Positions 10,097-19,890 of a stretch of 64,000 bases of DNA are shown piece after piece (position 1 is the first letter of the stretch; each line of letters opens with the position of its first letter). The DNA lies in contig JADJFT010000007.1 of the NCBI GenBank assembly GCA_016708465.1, positions 12,501 through 76,500 of the forward strand, given 5' to 3'. Source of the stretch: Rhodanobacteraceae bacterium. Lineage in GTDB: Bacteria; Pseudomonadota; Gammaproteobacteria; Xanthomonadales; Ahniellaceae. The notes below the pieces were generated by a model. The model did not search any database. It was not told the DNA's origin and saw only the letters and a list, made by a program, of their open reading frames with translations. The translations under genes were made by a program, and so were the position numbers.

Positions 10097-11539
10097 TTAG
10101 CCGGTCACGCCAAGCCGTTCGCGCAACAGTTCGTTGACTTGGGTTGGGTTGGCTTTGCCTTTGGTGGCCTTCATTGCCTGGCCGACCAAGAACTGGAATA
10201 GCTTGGCGTCGCCGGCCCGGTACTTCGCGACCTGTTCCGGGAACTGTGCGAGTACGTCGTCGAGCATCTGCCCGATGGCGCCACTGTCGCTGATCTGGCG
10301 CAGGCCGCGCGCGTCGATGATGGCATCGGCCGACTGTTCACCAGCCCACATCGCTGCGAACACGTCCTTGGCAATCTTGCCGCTGATGGTGCCATCGACG
10401 ATGCGTGCGAGCAGTCCAGCAAGTGCTGGGGCGCCAATTCGTGACGCCGTGATCGCGCTCTGCGCTTCATTCAATGCCGCCGCAAGCTCGCCATTCACCC
10501 AGTTTGCGACCAGTTTCGAATGTCCTGGCAGGGCGTTGGCCACGGCCTCGAAGTAGTCACTCGTCGAGCGTTCCTCGGTGAGCTTGTTGGCATCGTAGGC
10601 GGTGAGTCCGTGCGCATCGATATAGCGGCTACGGCGCGCATCCGGCAGTTCCGGCAGCGTTGCGCGGAGTGCGTCGAACTCGGTCGCCGTGACCCGGATC
10701 GGCGGCAAATCCGGGTCCGGGAAGTAGCGATAATCCTCAGCATCTTCCTTGCTGCGCATGGTGCGTGTCTTGTTCGCAGCGGCGTCGTACAGGCGCGTTT
10801 CCTGAACGATGCGCTCACCGTTCTCGATCGCGCGGATCTGGCGCTCGATCTCGTAGTCGATGGCTTTCTCGACGAAACGGAATGAGTTGACGTTCTTGAT
10901 CTCGCAGCGCGTACCGAACGGTGTGCCTGGCTGATGCACCGAGACGTTCGCGTCACAACGGAAACTGCCTTCCTGCAAGTTGCCGTCACAGATATCGAGC
11001 CAGCGCACCAAGCGATGCACCGCCTTCATGTACGCGACCGCCTCGGCCGACGAATGCATCACCGGTTCCGAAACCACTTCGATCAGTGCTGTGCCAGCAC
11101 GGTTCAAGTCGATGCCGGATGCGGCATGAAAGGCGTCATGCACCGATTTTCCAGCGTCCTCTTCGAGATGTGCGCGCGTCAGTTGCACGGTGATCTCGCG
11201 GCCATCATCGAGGCGGGCAAGAATGGTTCCGCCAGCAACGATCGGGCGTTCGTATTGCGAGATCTGGTAACCCTTCGGTGAGTCCGGGTAGAAATAATTC
11301 TTGCGCGCGAAGATCGATTCCGCGGCGACGTCCGCCCCGACTGCAAGCCCGAAGGTGACGGCCTTGCGGATCGCTTCGATATTCGGCACCGGTAGCGTGC
11401 CCGGCAAAGCGACATCAACCCAGCTGGCTTGCGTGTTCGGTTCTGCGCCATAAGCGGTGGACGCGCCCGAGAACAGCTTGCTCCGGGTATTCAACTGCAC
11501 ATGGATTTCGAGGCCAATGACGGCTTGCCAGTCATTCAT
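10097..11539 (-). CDS. gatB: Asp/Glu-tRNA amidotransferase subunit B
   Basis: The tRNA-binding and kinase subunit of GatCAB, which converts misacylated Glu-tRNA(Gln) or Asp-tRNA(Asn) to the amidated form. At 480 residues it is full length: the N-terminal cradle begins WQAVIGLEIHVQLNTRSKLFSG, the Zn/ATP region includes YFYPDSPKGYQISQYERP and GSFRCDANVSV, and a C-terminal YqeY-like tail ends in PTQVNELLRERLG. ATG at 11539 overlaps the gatA stop by 4 bases. Reading frame intact. Confidence 0.97.
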   Translation of the reverse strand: MNDWQAVIGLEIHVQLNTRSKLFSGASTAYGAEPNTQASWVDVALPGTLPVPNIEAIRKAVTFGLAVGADVAAESIFARKNYFYPDSPKGYQISQYERPIVAGGTILARLDDGREITVQLTRAHLEEDAGKSVHDAFHAASGIDLNRAGTALIEVVSEPVMHSSAEAVAYMKAVHRLVRWLDICDGNLQEGSFRCDANVSVHQPGTPFGTRCEIKNVNSFRFVEKAIDYEIERQIRAIENGERIVQETRLYDAAANKTRTMRSKEDAEDYRYFPDPDLPPIRVTATEFDALRATLPELPDARRSRYIDAHGLTAYDANKLTEERSTSDYFEAVANALPGHSKLVANWVNGELAAALNEAQSAITASRIGAPALAGLLARIVDGTISGKIAKDVFAAMWAGEQSADAIIDARGLRQISDSGAIGQMLDDVLAQFPEQVAKYRAGDAKLFQFLVGQAMKATKGKANPTQVNELLRERLGVTG

Positions 11540-12959
11540 CGCACCGCTCCTGGTGCCATGGCCAGATGCCAGTCAGTGCGCGATTGCAGTGCGTGTCCGG
11601 CGGCAAACAGGCTGGCTTCGTCAAAGGCCTGGCCGATCAGTTGCAGGCCGGCGGGGAGGCCGCCGATGAATCCGGCGGGGACCGACATCGCCGGCAGGCC
11701 CGCGAGGTTCACCGCAACGGTATTGATGTCGGCCGCATACATCGCTAGCGGGTCGGCAGTCTTCTCGCCCAGTTTGAAGGCAACATCCGGCGTCGTCGGC
11801 CCGGCGATCAGATCGACCGTCGCAAAAGCGCGCGCGAAGTCGTTGGCAATCAGGCGCCGAACCTGCTGCGCACGCAGGTAATAGGCGTCGTAGTAGCCGG
11901 ATGAAAGCACATAGGTGCCGGTCAGAATGCGACGCTTCACTTCGGTGCCGAAACCTTCAGCCCGTGAACGGCTGTAGAGATCATGCAGACCTTTCACCGC
12001 CGCTGCACGCCGGCCGTAACGCACACCGTCGTAGCGTGCGAGATTGCTCGATGCCTCCGCAGGCGCAATGACGTAATACGCGGGAATCGACAGTGGCAAC
12101 GACGGCAAATCGATCTCGACCAGTATTGCGCCAGCCGCCTCCAGTTCGTGCAGTGCGCGATGCACGGTGGTCTGCATGGCATCACTTACGCCGGCGCTAA
12201 ATAGTTCACGCGCGATGCCGATACGCAAACCACGCACGCCACGATCGAGCGCTGCGCGGTAGTCGTCGACGGTGCGGTCGACCGATGTCGCATCGCGCGG
12301 ATCGTGTCCAGCCATTGCCTGCAGCACATCGGCACAGTCCGCCGCTGACCGCGCGATCACACCGGCCTGATCGAGGCTGGGGCATACGCGACCATGCCGT
12401 AGCGGGAGACGCGGCCATAGCTCGGCTTGAAGCCAGTGACACCGCAGAAGGCCGCCGGCTGGCGCACCGAGCCGCCGGTATCGGAGCCGGTCGCGAAGGC
12501 GACGACATTGGCAGCGACGATGGCTGCCGATCCTCCGGACGAGCCGCCGGGTACGCGGGTTGTATCCCACGGATTCAGGACTGGACCAAAGGCGCTGTTC
12601 TCGTTCGACGAGCCCATCGCGAATTCGTCCATGTTGGTCTTGCCGATCGACACCGCGCCTGCACTGGTTAGGCGCTCGACGATGGTTGCGTCGTAAGGCG
12701 GCACGAACTCGGCCAGCATCTTGGAAGCGCACGTCGTGCGCAGTCCGCGGGTGCAGAACAGGTCTTTGTGTGCGAACGGAATACCGGACAGCGGGCCGTC
12801 GCCAATCGCAGCAGCACGCGCGCCTTCGGCATCACAGCTAATCAACGCATTCAAGGAAGCTGTGGACGCCGCACGAGCCAATGCCTCCTCGGTGAGATCG
12901 CGTGAACAACGACCTGCGGACAACGCCGCCCGCTGTGCGGCCAGAGTCAGCGCGCTCAT
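11536..12959 (-). CDS. gatA: Asp/Glu-tRNA amidotransferase subunit A (frameshifted)
   Basis: The amidase-signature subunit of GatCAB. It releases ammonia from glutamine with a Ser-cisSer-Lys triad: Lys in GIPFAHKDLF, then the glycine/serine-rich core RVPGGSSGGSAA with SDTGGSVRQPA. The C-terminal half continues in another frame (SLDQAGVIARSAADCADVLQ to ...DWHLAMAPGAVR). The break is in or next to a four-G run at 12379-12382 (plus-strand numbering); one more base restores a single frame. Because GatA is normally needed in species with GatB and GatC, a sequencing indel is more likely than a true mutation. Its start overlaps the gatC stop by 4 bases. Confidence 0.9.
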
Positions 12960-13243
12960 TCGATCACCTTCGGTACCAGGAACAGGCCAGATTCCATCTC
13001 GGGGGCGATCCGCGCTAGTGCACCAGACTGATCGACTTCGGTGATGCGATCCGGGCGCAGCGATGCGGACAGGTCATGCGGATGCGCCATCGGCGTAAGG
13101 CCTGCGACCGGCGCATTCTGCAGTTGTGCGATCAGGCCGAGCAGGCCGTCGAGATCGTCGGCGAGGAGACGTTCTTCCTCTGCCGGCAAATCGAGTCGGG
13201 CAAGGTGGGCCAGGCGGTGCAATTGGGCGGTTTCGATGGCCAT
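12956..13243 (-). CDS. gatC: Asp/Glu-tRNA amidotransferase subunit C
   Basis: The small 95-residue subunit that wraps around GatA and holds the GatCAB complex together. It starts MAIETAQLHRLAHLARLDL, the usual GatC opening, and has PMAHPHDLSASLRPDRI in the middle and the conserved tail ESGLFLVPKVIE. An upstream start at 13297 would add 18 residues not seen in the family, so the internal ATG at 13243 is preferred. First gene of gatC-gatA-gatB, divergent from mreB across a 147-base intergenic region that must hold both promoters; I see no clear -35/-10 pair. Confidence 0.93.
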   Translation of the reverse strand: MAIETAQLHRLAHLARLDLPAEEERLLADDLDGLLGLIAQLQNAPVAGLTPMAHPHDLSASLRPDRITEVDQSGALARIAPEMESGLFLVPKVIE

Positions 13244-13390
13244 CGGCTGCTTCGTGACAAGACCGCCATTTTGCTGGGGAACCGCCTTGTCCCACACGCG
13301 CGCGCGTTAGAGTCCCGCGCCATTTGCTAACCCGTAGCGCGCTTCGCGCCCGAAACGTTCGCAATCACTCCCAATTACTGGATTCGCGCC

Positions 13391-14437
13391 ATGTTCAAGA
13401 GCCTGCGCGGCATCTTCTCGAACGATCTCTCGATCGATCTCGGAACCGCAAACACCCTTATTTATACCCGCGGTCAGGGCATTGTCCTGAACGAACCCTC
13501 AGTCGTCGCTATTCGCCAGGATCGAGGTCCCGGCGGCCCGCGTGCGGTTGCCGCAGTCGGTTGGGAAGCCAAGCGCATGCTTGGGCGCACCCCCGGCAAC
13601 ATCGTCACCATTCGGCCAATGAAGGATGGCGTCATCGCCGACTTCACGATGGCCGAGCAGATGCTGCAGCAGTTCATCAAGAAGGTACACAAGTCGCGTT
13701 TCTTGCGTCCGAGCCCGCGCGTGTTGATCTGCGTGCCCTACGGATCGACGCAAGTGGAACGCCGTGCGATCAAGGAGTCGGCCGAGAATGCCGGTGCCCG
13801 TGATGTCTATTTGATCGAAGAGCCGATGGCGGCGGCAATCGGTGCCGGTATCCCGGTGCACGAGGCGCGCGGCTCGATGGTTGTCGATATCGGTGGCGGC
13901 ACGTCGGAGGTTGCAGTGATTTCGCTGAACGGCATCGTCTATGCGGCCTCGGTGCGTATCGGCGGCGATCGCTTCGACGAATCGATCATCAATTATGTGC
14001 GCCGCAACCACGGCACCTTGATCGGCGAGTCCACCGCCGAGCGCATCAAGGTCGAGATCGGTTGCGCCTATCCGCAATCGGACGTGCGCGAGATCGAAGT
14101 CTCCGGCCGCAATCTTGCCGAAGGTGTGCCGCGCATGTTCACGATCAACGCCAACGAGATTCTCGAAGCGTTGCACGAGCCACTAGCTGGCATCGTCGGT
14201 GCGATTCGCGCGGCGCTTGAACAGACGCCGCCGGAACTATGTTCTGACGTCGCTGAACGCGGCATCGTGCTGACCGGTGGTGGTGCGTTGCTCAAGGATC
14301 TCGATCGCCTGATCTCGGAGGAGACCGGCCTCGCCGTGCATGTCGCCGACGATCCGCTGACCTGTGTCGCTCGTGGTGGTGGCCGTGCGCTCGAGTTGAT
14401 CGACTTGCACGGCAGCGAATTCTTCTCGCCGGAATAA
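13391..14437 (+). CDS. mreB: Rod shape-determining actin MreB
   Basis: Bacterial actin that positions the elongasome under the inner membrane. 348 residues, the usual length. Phosphate-1 motif DLSIDLGTANTLIY near residue 14, phosphate-2 motif VVDIGGGTSEVAV near residue 164, and the adenosine motif GIVLTGGGALLKDL near residue 292. First gene of the cell-shape cluster, with mreC 21 bases downstream. Frame intact. Confidence 0.98.
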   Translation: MFKSLRGIFSNDLSIDLGTANTLIYTRGQGIVLNEPSVVAIRQDRGPGGPRAVAAVGWEAKRMLGRTPGNIVTIRPMKDGVIADFTMAEQMLQQFIKKVHKSRFLRPSPRVLICVPYGSTQVERRAIKESAENAGARDVYLIEEPMAAAIGAGIPVHEARGSMVVDIGGGTSEVAVISLNGIVYAASVRIGGDRFDESIINYVRRNHGTLIGESTAERIKVEIGCAYPQSDVREIEVSGRNLAEGVPRMFTINANEILEALHEPLAGIVGAIRAALEQTPPELCSDVAERGIVLTGGGALLKDLDRLISEETGLAVHVADDPLTCVARGGGRALELIDLHGSEFFSPE

Positions 14438-14458
14438 GCGCCGCGTCGGGAGTTCGCC

Positions 14459-15391
14459 ATGCCGGTCTACAGTGCTGAAGGCGCACCGCTGTTCTCGGAA
14501 GGTTCGGGCGGTTCGTTGCGTTTGCTGGCCTATCTGGCAATCGCTGCCGCACTGATGGCGGTGGACTTGCGCACGGGTTTGCTGCATCAGGCGCGCATCG
14601 CGGCGAGTGCGGTGATCTCGCCGCTGCAGACGATTGCAACCGCGCCGCTGCGCATTGCCAAGTCAGTGCGCGAAGCCACGGCTCAACGTACCGGGCTGGT
14701 CTTGGAGAATGCCGACCTGCGCAAGCAATTGTTGTTCGCACAAGCCAAGCTCGATCGTTTGGCGATCGTGCAGGAGCAGAACAACCATTTGCGTGCGCTG
14801 CTCGATGCACGCCAGAAGCTCGGTCTGAACGTGCAGTTGGCCGAACTGATCGACGTTGATCTCGATCCTTATCGGCACCGTATCCTGATCAATCAGGGCA
14901 GCATGCATGGTGTCTTCGTCGGTGAAGCGGTGATTGATGCCAAGGGTCTGATTGGTCAAGTACTCAATGTCGAGCAAGAGCGCGCCACCGTCATCCTGCT
15001 CAGCGACCCCAGTCATGCCGTGCCGGTGCGCGTGCAACGTACCGGCTTGCGCGTCATCGCTTATGGCAGCGGTGATCCGATGCGCGTTGAGCTTCCGCAT
15101 GTGCCATTCAGTGCCGACATTAAGGTCGGCGATCTGCTGGTCACATCCGGCATTGGTGGACGTTTCCCACCGGGTTTGCCGGTTGCGACTGTCTACAAAG
15201 TCGAGACCGATAACAGTGCCACCTTTGCTGTCGCAGAAGCCCGCCCATTGGCTGGCATCGCCAACTCCTCCGAACTGCTGCTGGTGAGCGATGAAGCGCT
15301 GGCTTTGACCCCCTTGCCGGCGCCGGAGGCAGAGTTCGTCGGTCCGCCGGAAGGCTTGGCCAACGACGCGCCAATGGAGCCGGTGCCATGA
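14459..15391 (+). CDS. mreC: Rod shape-determining protein MreC
   Basis: Periplasmic elongasome scaffold that activates PBP2. 310 residues with one N-terminal membrane segment (LRLLAYLAIAAALMAVDL), a coiled-coil stretch (LRKQLLFAQAKLDRLAIVQEQ, about residues 82-102) and the beta-barrel MreC domain (RILINQGSMHGVFVGEAVID, VTSGIGGRFPPGLPVATV). The C-terminal tail after residue ~285 is Pro/Glu-rich. It overlaps mreD by 4 bases (ATGA). Confidence 0.96.
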   Translation: MPVYSAEGAPLFSEGSGGSLRLLAYLAIAAALMAVDLRTGLLHQARIAASAVISPLQTIATAPLRIAKSVREATAQRTGLVLENADLRKQLLFAQAKLDRLAIVQEQNNHLRALLDARQKLGLNVQLAELIDVDLDPYRHRILINQGSMHGVFVGEAVIDAKGLIGQVLNVEQERATVILLSDPSHAVPVRVQRTGLRVIAYGSGDPMRVELPHVPFSADIKVGDLLVTSGIGGRFPPGLPVATVYKVETDNSATFAVAEARPLAGIANSSELLLVSDEALALTPLPAPEAEFVGPPEGLANDAPMEPVP

Positions 15392-15879
15392 GTCGCAGCC
15401 GTGCCCTGACCGCCTGGTTGTTGCTCAGCATCGTCCTTGCGTCGGTGCTGACGCTGATCGGATTACCCGAACCGCTGCGCGTACTGAGGCCGTTCTGGCT
15501 GGCCCTGATCGTCATCTATTGGACGATCGAAGCACCCGAACACTACGGGATCGGATTCGCGTTCGCGCTCGGTCTGCTGCAGGACGTGCTGATCGGCACG
15601 ATGCTGGGTGAGCACGCATTCCGGCTGGCGATTATCAGCTTCATCGTATTGCGCTTCCGCTCGCGCATACGTTTCTTTCCGATGTGGCAGCAAGCATTGG
15701 CGGTCGGCGCGTTATTGCTGAACGACCGCATTGTGGTGTTGCTGCTGCGTGCGATCGCTGGCGAGTTCACGATTGACTGGCGTTACTGGCTGGCGCCACT
15801 GGTCGGTGCCGCTCTGTGGCCTTGGATCTTCCTGCTGCTCGACGATTTGCGTTCACGCAGCAGGCAACGCGACGCATGA
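15388..15879 (+). CDS. mreD: Rod shape-determining protein MreD
   Basis: Integral membrane component of the elongasome, 163 residues with about five hydrophobic segments (LTAWLLLSIVLASVLTLIG, FWLALIVIYWTI, IGFAFALGLLQDVLIGT, and others). The GLLQDVLIGTMLGEHAF stretch is the conserved MreD motif. It starts in the mreC stop and ends in the mrdA start (ATGA at 15876-15879). Confidence 0.95.
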   Translation: MSRSRALTAWLLLSIVLASVLTLIGLPEPLRVLRPFWLALIVIYWTIEAPEHYGIGFAFALGLLQDVLIGTMLGEHAFRLAIISFIVLRFRSRIRFFPMWQQALAVGALLLNDRIVVLLLRAIAGEFTIDWRYWLAPLVGAALWPWIFLLLDDLRSRSRQRDA

Positions 15880-17750
15880 CCTGGCGCGGGCGTGACCGCA
15901 ATGCAGTGAAGGACCTGGCGCAGGAAGCTGGCCTGTTCCGTGTCCGCGCCGCCGAAGGGTTCCTGATCATTGCGATCTGCCTCGCCGTGCTGCTTGCCCG
16001 ATACGCCTGGTTGCAGGTGCTGCGCCACGATGAATTCAGTGGTCGCGCCGACGAAAACCGGATCAAGCTCAAGCCGCTGCCACCGAGCCGTGGATTGATC
16101 TATGACCGCAACGGCGTGTTGTTGGCTGAAAATATTCTCGACTACCGTCTGGAGTTGATTCCGGAGCAGGTTGGCGATATCGACGAGGCGCTGCAGCGGC
16201 TCGGCAAGGTGATCGCGATTTCTGCCGACGACCGCGACCAGTTCGAGGCGCTGCGCAAGGTCAAGCGGCGCTTTCACAACATCCCTTTGCGGTATGCGTT
16301 GAGCGAGCAGGAAGTGTCGCGCTTTGCGCTCGAACGGCATCGTTTTCCGGGCGTCGAAGTCGTGCCCTATCTGACTCGGTTTTATCCTCATGGCAGTGAT
16401 TTCGCGCATGTCATCGGTTATGTCGCGCGTATCGACAGTGACGACCGCGAACGTCTGGAAGAAGCGCGTTACAGCGCGACGACGCACATTGGCAAGACCG
16501 GCATCGAGCGGTATTACGAAGACCTACTGCTCGGTGACGTCGGTTACGAACGCATCGAGACCAATGCCGAAGGCCGCGCTCTGCGTGTGCTCGGGCGGGT
16601 GCCGTCGAAGCCTGGGCAGCATCTGCGACTCAGCATTGATGCCAATCTGCAACGCGCGACGGTGGCTGCGTTCGCCGGGCGAACCGGTGCTGCAGTCGCG
16701 ATTGACCCGCGCAATGGCGAGGTGCTGGCGATGGTGTCTCAGCCGGCCTTTGACCCGAACCTGTTCGTCAACGGCATCTCCCGCCGCGATTATGCAGCAC
16801 TGCTGAATGCCGTCCAGCGGCCGCTGTACAACCGTGCTGTGCTCGGTGGCTATGAGCCGGGTTCGACGATTAAGCCGTTCATTGGGCTGATGGGGTTACG
16901 GCTCGGATTGCGCACACCGGAGACCACGATTTGGTCGAGTGGTGAATTCCATCTGCCCGGGCAGAGTGCGGTCTGGCGTGACTGGAAGCGCGGTGGTCAC
17001 GGTAGCGTTAACTTGCGCGAGGCACTGGCGCAGTCGGTGAATACCTACTTCTACGGCCTTGCGGTCGACACCGGCATCGACCGCATGGAACCAGAAATGC
17101 GTGCGTTCGGTTTTGGTGCGCCGACCGGACTTGACTTGACCGGTGAGCCGTTCGGGGTCGTGCCATCGCGTAGCTGGAAGCAGAAACGCTTCGGCAAAAC
17201 CTGGTATCCGGGCGAGACCGTGATCGCCGGTATCGGCCAAGGTTATTGGGTGGTGACGCCGGTGCAGCTCGCACATGCGTTGGCGACGCTGGCGGCGCGT
17301 TGGGTGTCGCATCCGCCACACTTGTTGCTGAGCCTGCAGGCGGGTATCGACGCACAGCCGCAACCGGTACCGATCGCTGCGGATGGCCCGCCGATTGTCG
17401 CGTCGCCGGAAATGTGGGATGCGATTCGCGAAGGCATGGAGGCGGTGATGCACTCACCGACCGGCACTGCACGCGCATTCGGCATTGACGCGCCCTATCG
17501 CATTGCCGGCAAGAGCGGCACCGCACAGCGTGCGCGCCGACGTGGCAATCAGGAATACAACGAGAACACTACCCCCGAGCATCTGCGCCATCAGGCATTG
17601 TTCGTGGCATTTGCGCCGACTGATGCGCCAACGATCGCGGTCGCGGTCGTGGTTGAGCACGGATCGAGTGGTTCGAAAGCAGCGGCACCGGTTGCACGCG
17701 CCATTCTTGATGCGTACCTGCTGAAGCCCAAGTCGGAAATGTCGCCGTGA
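15876..17750 (+). CDS. mrdA: Penicillin-binding protein 2 (elongasome transpeptidase)
   Basis: Class B PBP that cross-links peptidoglycan during elongation. 624 residues. One N-terminal membrane helix (EGFLIIAICLAVLLARYAWL), a pedestal domain (SRGLIYDRNGVLLAEN), and a transpeptidase domain with SxxK as GSTIKPF near residue 330, SxN as QSVNTYFYG near 387, and KSGT near 545. I chose ATG at 15876 because it overlaps the mreD stop and the protein then opens MTWRGRDRNAVKDL; a longer form from 15816 would overlap mreD by 64 bases. The last codons overlap the GTG start of mrdB (GTGA). Confidence 0.97.
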   Translation: MTWRGRDRNAVKDLAQEAGLFRVRAAEGFLIIAICLAVLLARYAWLQVLRHDEFSGRADENRIKLKPLPPSRGLIYDRNGVLLAENILDYRLELIPEQVGDIDEALQRLGKVIAISADDRDQFEALRKVKRRFHNIPLRYALSEQEVSRFALERHRFPGVEVVPYLTRFYPHGSDFAHVIGYVARIDSDDRERLEEARYSATTHIGKTGIERYYEDLLLGDVGYERIETNAEGRALRVLGRVPSKPGQHLRLSIDANLQRATVAAFAGRTGAAVAIDPRNGEVLAMVSQPAFDPNLFVNGISRRDYAALLNAVQRPLYNRAVLGGYEPGSTIKPFIGLMGLRLGLRTPETTIWSSGEFHLPGQSAVWRDWKRGGHGSVNLREALAQSVNTYFYGLAVDTGIDRMEPEMRAFGFGAPTGLDLTGEPFGVVPSRSWKQKRFGKTWYPGETVIAGIGQGYWVVTPVQLAHALATLAARWVSHPPHLLLSLQAGIDAQPQPVPIAADGPPIVASPEMWDAIREGMEAVMHSPTGTARAFGIDAPYRIAGKSGTAQRARRRGNQEYNENTTPEHLRHQALFVAFAPTDAPTIAVAVVVEHGSSGSKAAAPVARAILDAYLLKPKSEMSP

Positions 17751-18866
17751 TCGACTTCGATCTGATGGCACGCTTGGAATACCGCCTCGCACACTGGCTG
17801 AAGCGCCCGCGCGTTGATCTGGCCTTGCTCGCGGCATTGTTGGCGGTCGCTGCGGCCGGCCTCGTCGTGCTGTTTCAGTGCCAGCGCCGAGGATCCCGGT
17901 CAAGTCGTGAATCAGACATTGCGTCTCATGCTCGGGTTTGCGGTGTTGTTCGTGTTCGCCCGTATTCCACCCACCGTTTTCCGGACGTGGACGCCGTGGT
18001 TCTACGCAATCACGGTGTTGTTGCTGGCCGCTGTGCTGGTCTTCGGCGAAGGCCGTGGTGCGCACCGCTGGCTCGACTTCAAGGTGGTTCGCTTCCAGCC
18101 ATCGGAGTTCGCCAAGTTGGCGTTGCCGATGATGGTTGCCTGGTACCTGCATGCGCGCGCCTTGCCGCCGACCTGGCGCAATCTGGCCGTATGCGCGTTG
18201 TTGATCGGTCTGCCGGCCGGGTTGATCATGGACCAGCCCGATCTCGGCACCGCCTTGCTGGTCCTCGCCAGTGGGGCCTTCGCAGTGTTTCTTGCGGGGC
18301 TCGGCTGGGGACGTATCGCACTGATCGTTGGTGCAGCGATGGCGACACTGCCGGTGCTCTGGCAGGGCATGCACGAATATCAGCGAAACCGCGTGCGCAT
18401 GTTCCTTGATCCGGAGGCCGATCCGCTTGGCAATGGCTGGAACATCATCCAGTCGCAGATCGCGGTCGGTTCCGGAGGCGTGGTCGGCAAAGGCTGGCTT
18501 GGGTCGACGCAGGCTCGGCTCGACTTCCTGCCCGAACACACCACCGATTTCATCTTCGCGGTGTATTCCGAAGAGTTCGGTCTAATTGGCGTCGTCGCCA
18601 TCATCGCCGCCTATTTGTTCATCATCGGTCGCGGTCTGTGGATTGCCGCGAATGCGCGCGACACTTATTCGCGGCTCTTGGCTGGTTCGATCAGCATGAC
18701 CTTCTTCGTTTACGTCATGGTCAACGGCGGCATGATTGCCGGCCTGATGCCGGTGGTGGGCGTGCCAATGCCACTGGTGAGTTACGGCGGTACCTCGGCG
18801 GTCAGCCTGCTCGCCGGCTTCGGTATCCTGATGTCGATTCACGCGCACCGCTTGCGTGGGCGCTAG
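17747..18866 (+). CDS. mrdB: SEDS glycosyltransferase RodA (frameshifted)
   Basis: Peptidoglycan polymerase of the SEDS family that works with PBP2. The first ~40 residues (RVDLALLAALLAVAAAGLVVLF) are in one frame and the rest, from SASAEDPGQVVNQTLRLMLG to IHAHRLRGR, in another. The break is near 17872-17877. Family motifs are clear: GRGAHRWLDFKVVRFQPSEFAKLA, MDQPDLGTALLV, FLPEHTTDFIFAVYSEEFG and PMPLVSYGGTSAV. About ten membrane helices. GTG start overlaps the mrdA stop. An elongasome gene in an otherwise intact operon is unlikely to be dead, so an indel error is suspected. Confidence 0.9.
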
Positions 18867-18879
18867 GCTAGGCGCTTCT

Positions 18880-19890
18880 ATGAACGGATTTGGCATGACT
18901 GCATTGCTTCGATTGGCTTTGATCGTTCTCATCGCACTTGCGACTTCCGTGGCCGGCGCGAAGGCGCGCGAGGCGCACCCCGGCAGCAATGCGCTGCTGC
19001 GCGAATTGCGTCAGGAGACTCATGCCGATCGCGCGACCGTGCAACGCTGGCGTGCGCTGCTGGCACAGGCAAAGAAACAAGACAGCATTCTCGCCGCGAT
19101 CAGTCGTCCGGCCGAAAAGACCAAGTCGTGGAAGGACTACCGGCCGATCTTCATGACCGCCAAGCGTCGTGACGACGGCATCGCGTTCTATCGCGAAAAT
19201 CGGGTGCTGTTCGACCAGGTCGCGCATGACACCGGGGTGCCGGCCGAGATCATCGTCGCCATCATCGGCGTGGAAACCAGTTACGGCGGCTTCACCGGCA
19301 ATTACCGCGTCATTGATGCGCTGGCGACGCTGGCGTTCTATTACCGCCACGCGCGCCGTTCTTCGCGGCGAACTGAAGCAGTTGCTGAAGCTGGACGGCC
19401 GATTTCCGCAGCCGCTCGAGGAATTGAAGGTTCCTATGCGGGCGCGATGGGCTGGGGGCAGTTCATGCCGACCAGTTTCGCGCAGTGGGCGAAGGACGGC
19501 GATGGCGATGGCCGCATCGACCTATGGGCGTCGAAGCCCGACATTGTGCATTCGGTGGCCAACTATTTCGTCGCCCATGGTTGGACTCGCGGCGCACCCG
19601 TCACCGGCCGCGCGATTGCCGCGCCGACGGCGGTTTTGCCCGAGATCCGCGCAACCGAAACCATCTACAGCATCGATTCGTTGGCTCGGGCGGGCTACAC
19701 GCTGGCCGAGCAGTTCGATCCCGCGTCGCCCGCCACTCTGCTGGTTCTAGAGGGTGCGGAAGGTAGCGAATATTGGATTACATTCCAGAACTTCTACGTG
19801 ATCTCACGTTATAACCGCTCGCCGCTTTACAGCATGGCGGTGTGGCAGTTGGCGCAGGAGATCGCGCGCGGCGCGACGGCGGCCCGGTGA
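18880..19890 (+). CDS. mltB: MltB-family lytic murein transglycosylase
   Basis: Exported enzyme that cleaves the MurNAc-GlcNAc bond to form anhydromuropeptides. N-terminal signal-like segment (MTALLRLALIVLIALATSVAGA). SLT family 3 core: the catalytic Glu in IVAIIGVETSYGGFTGNYRV near residue 134, then GSYAGAMGWGQFMPTSFAQWAKDGDGDG and SYWITFQNFYVISRYN-like C-terminal motifs. Between ~19355 and ~19430 the protein is out of frame: the expected RGELKQLLKLDGRFPQPLEELK is readable in another frame, so two compensating indels leave the ORF open but scramble about 25 residues. Its stop overlaps the GTG of rlpA. Confidence 0.9.
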   Translation: MNGFGMTALLRLALIVLIALATSVAGAKAREAHPGSNALLRELRQETHADRATVQRWRALLAQAKKQDSILAAISRPAEKTKSWKDYRPIFMTAKRRDDGIAFYRENRVLFDQVAHDTGVPAEIIVAIIGVETSYGGFTGNYRVIDALATLAFYYRHARRSSRRTEAVAEAGRPISAAARGIEGSYAGAMGWGQFMPTSFAQWAKDGDGDGRIDLWASKPDIVHSVANYFVAHGWTRGAPVTGRAIAAPTAVLPEIRATETIYSIDSLARAGYTLAEQFDPASPATLLVLEGAEGSEYWITFQNFYVISRYNRSPLYSMAVWQLAQEIARGATAAR

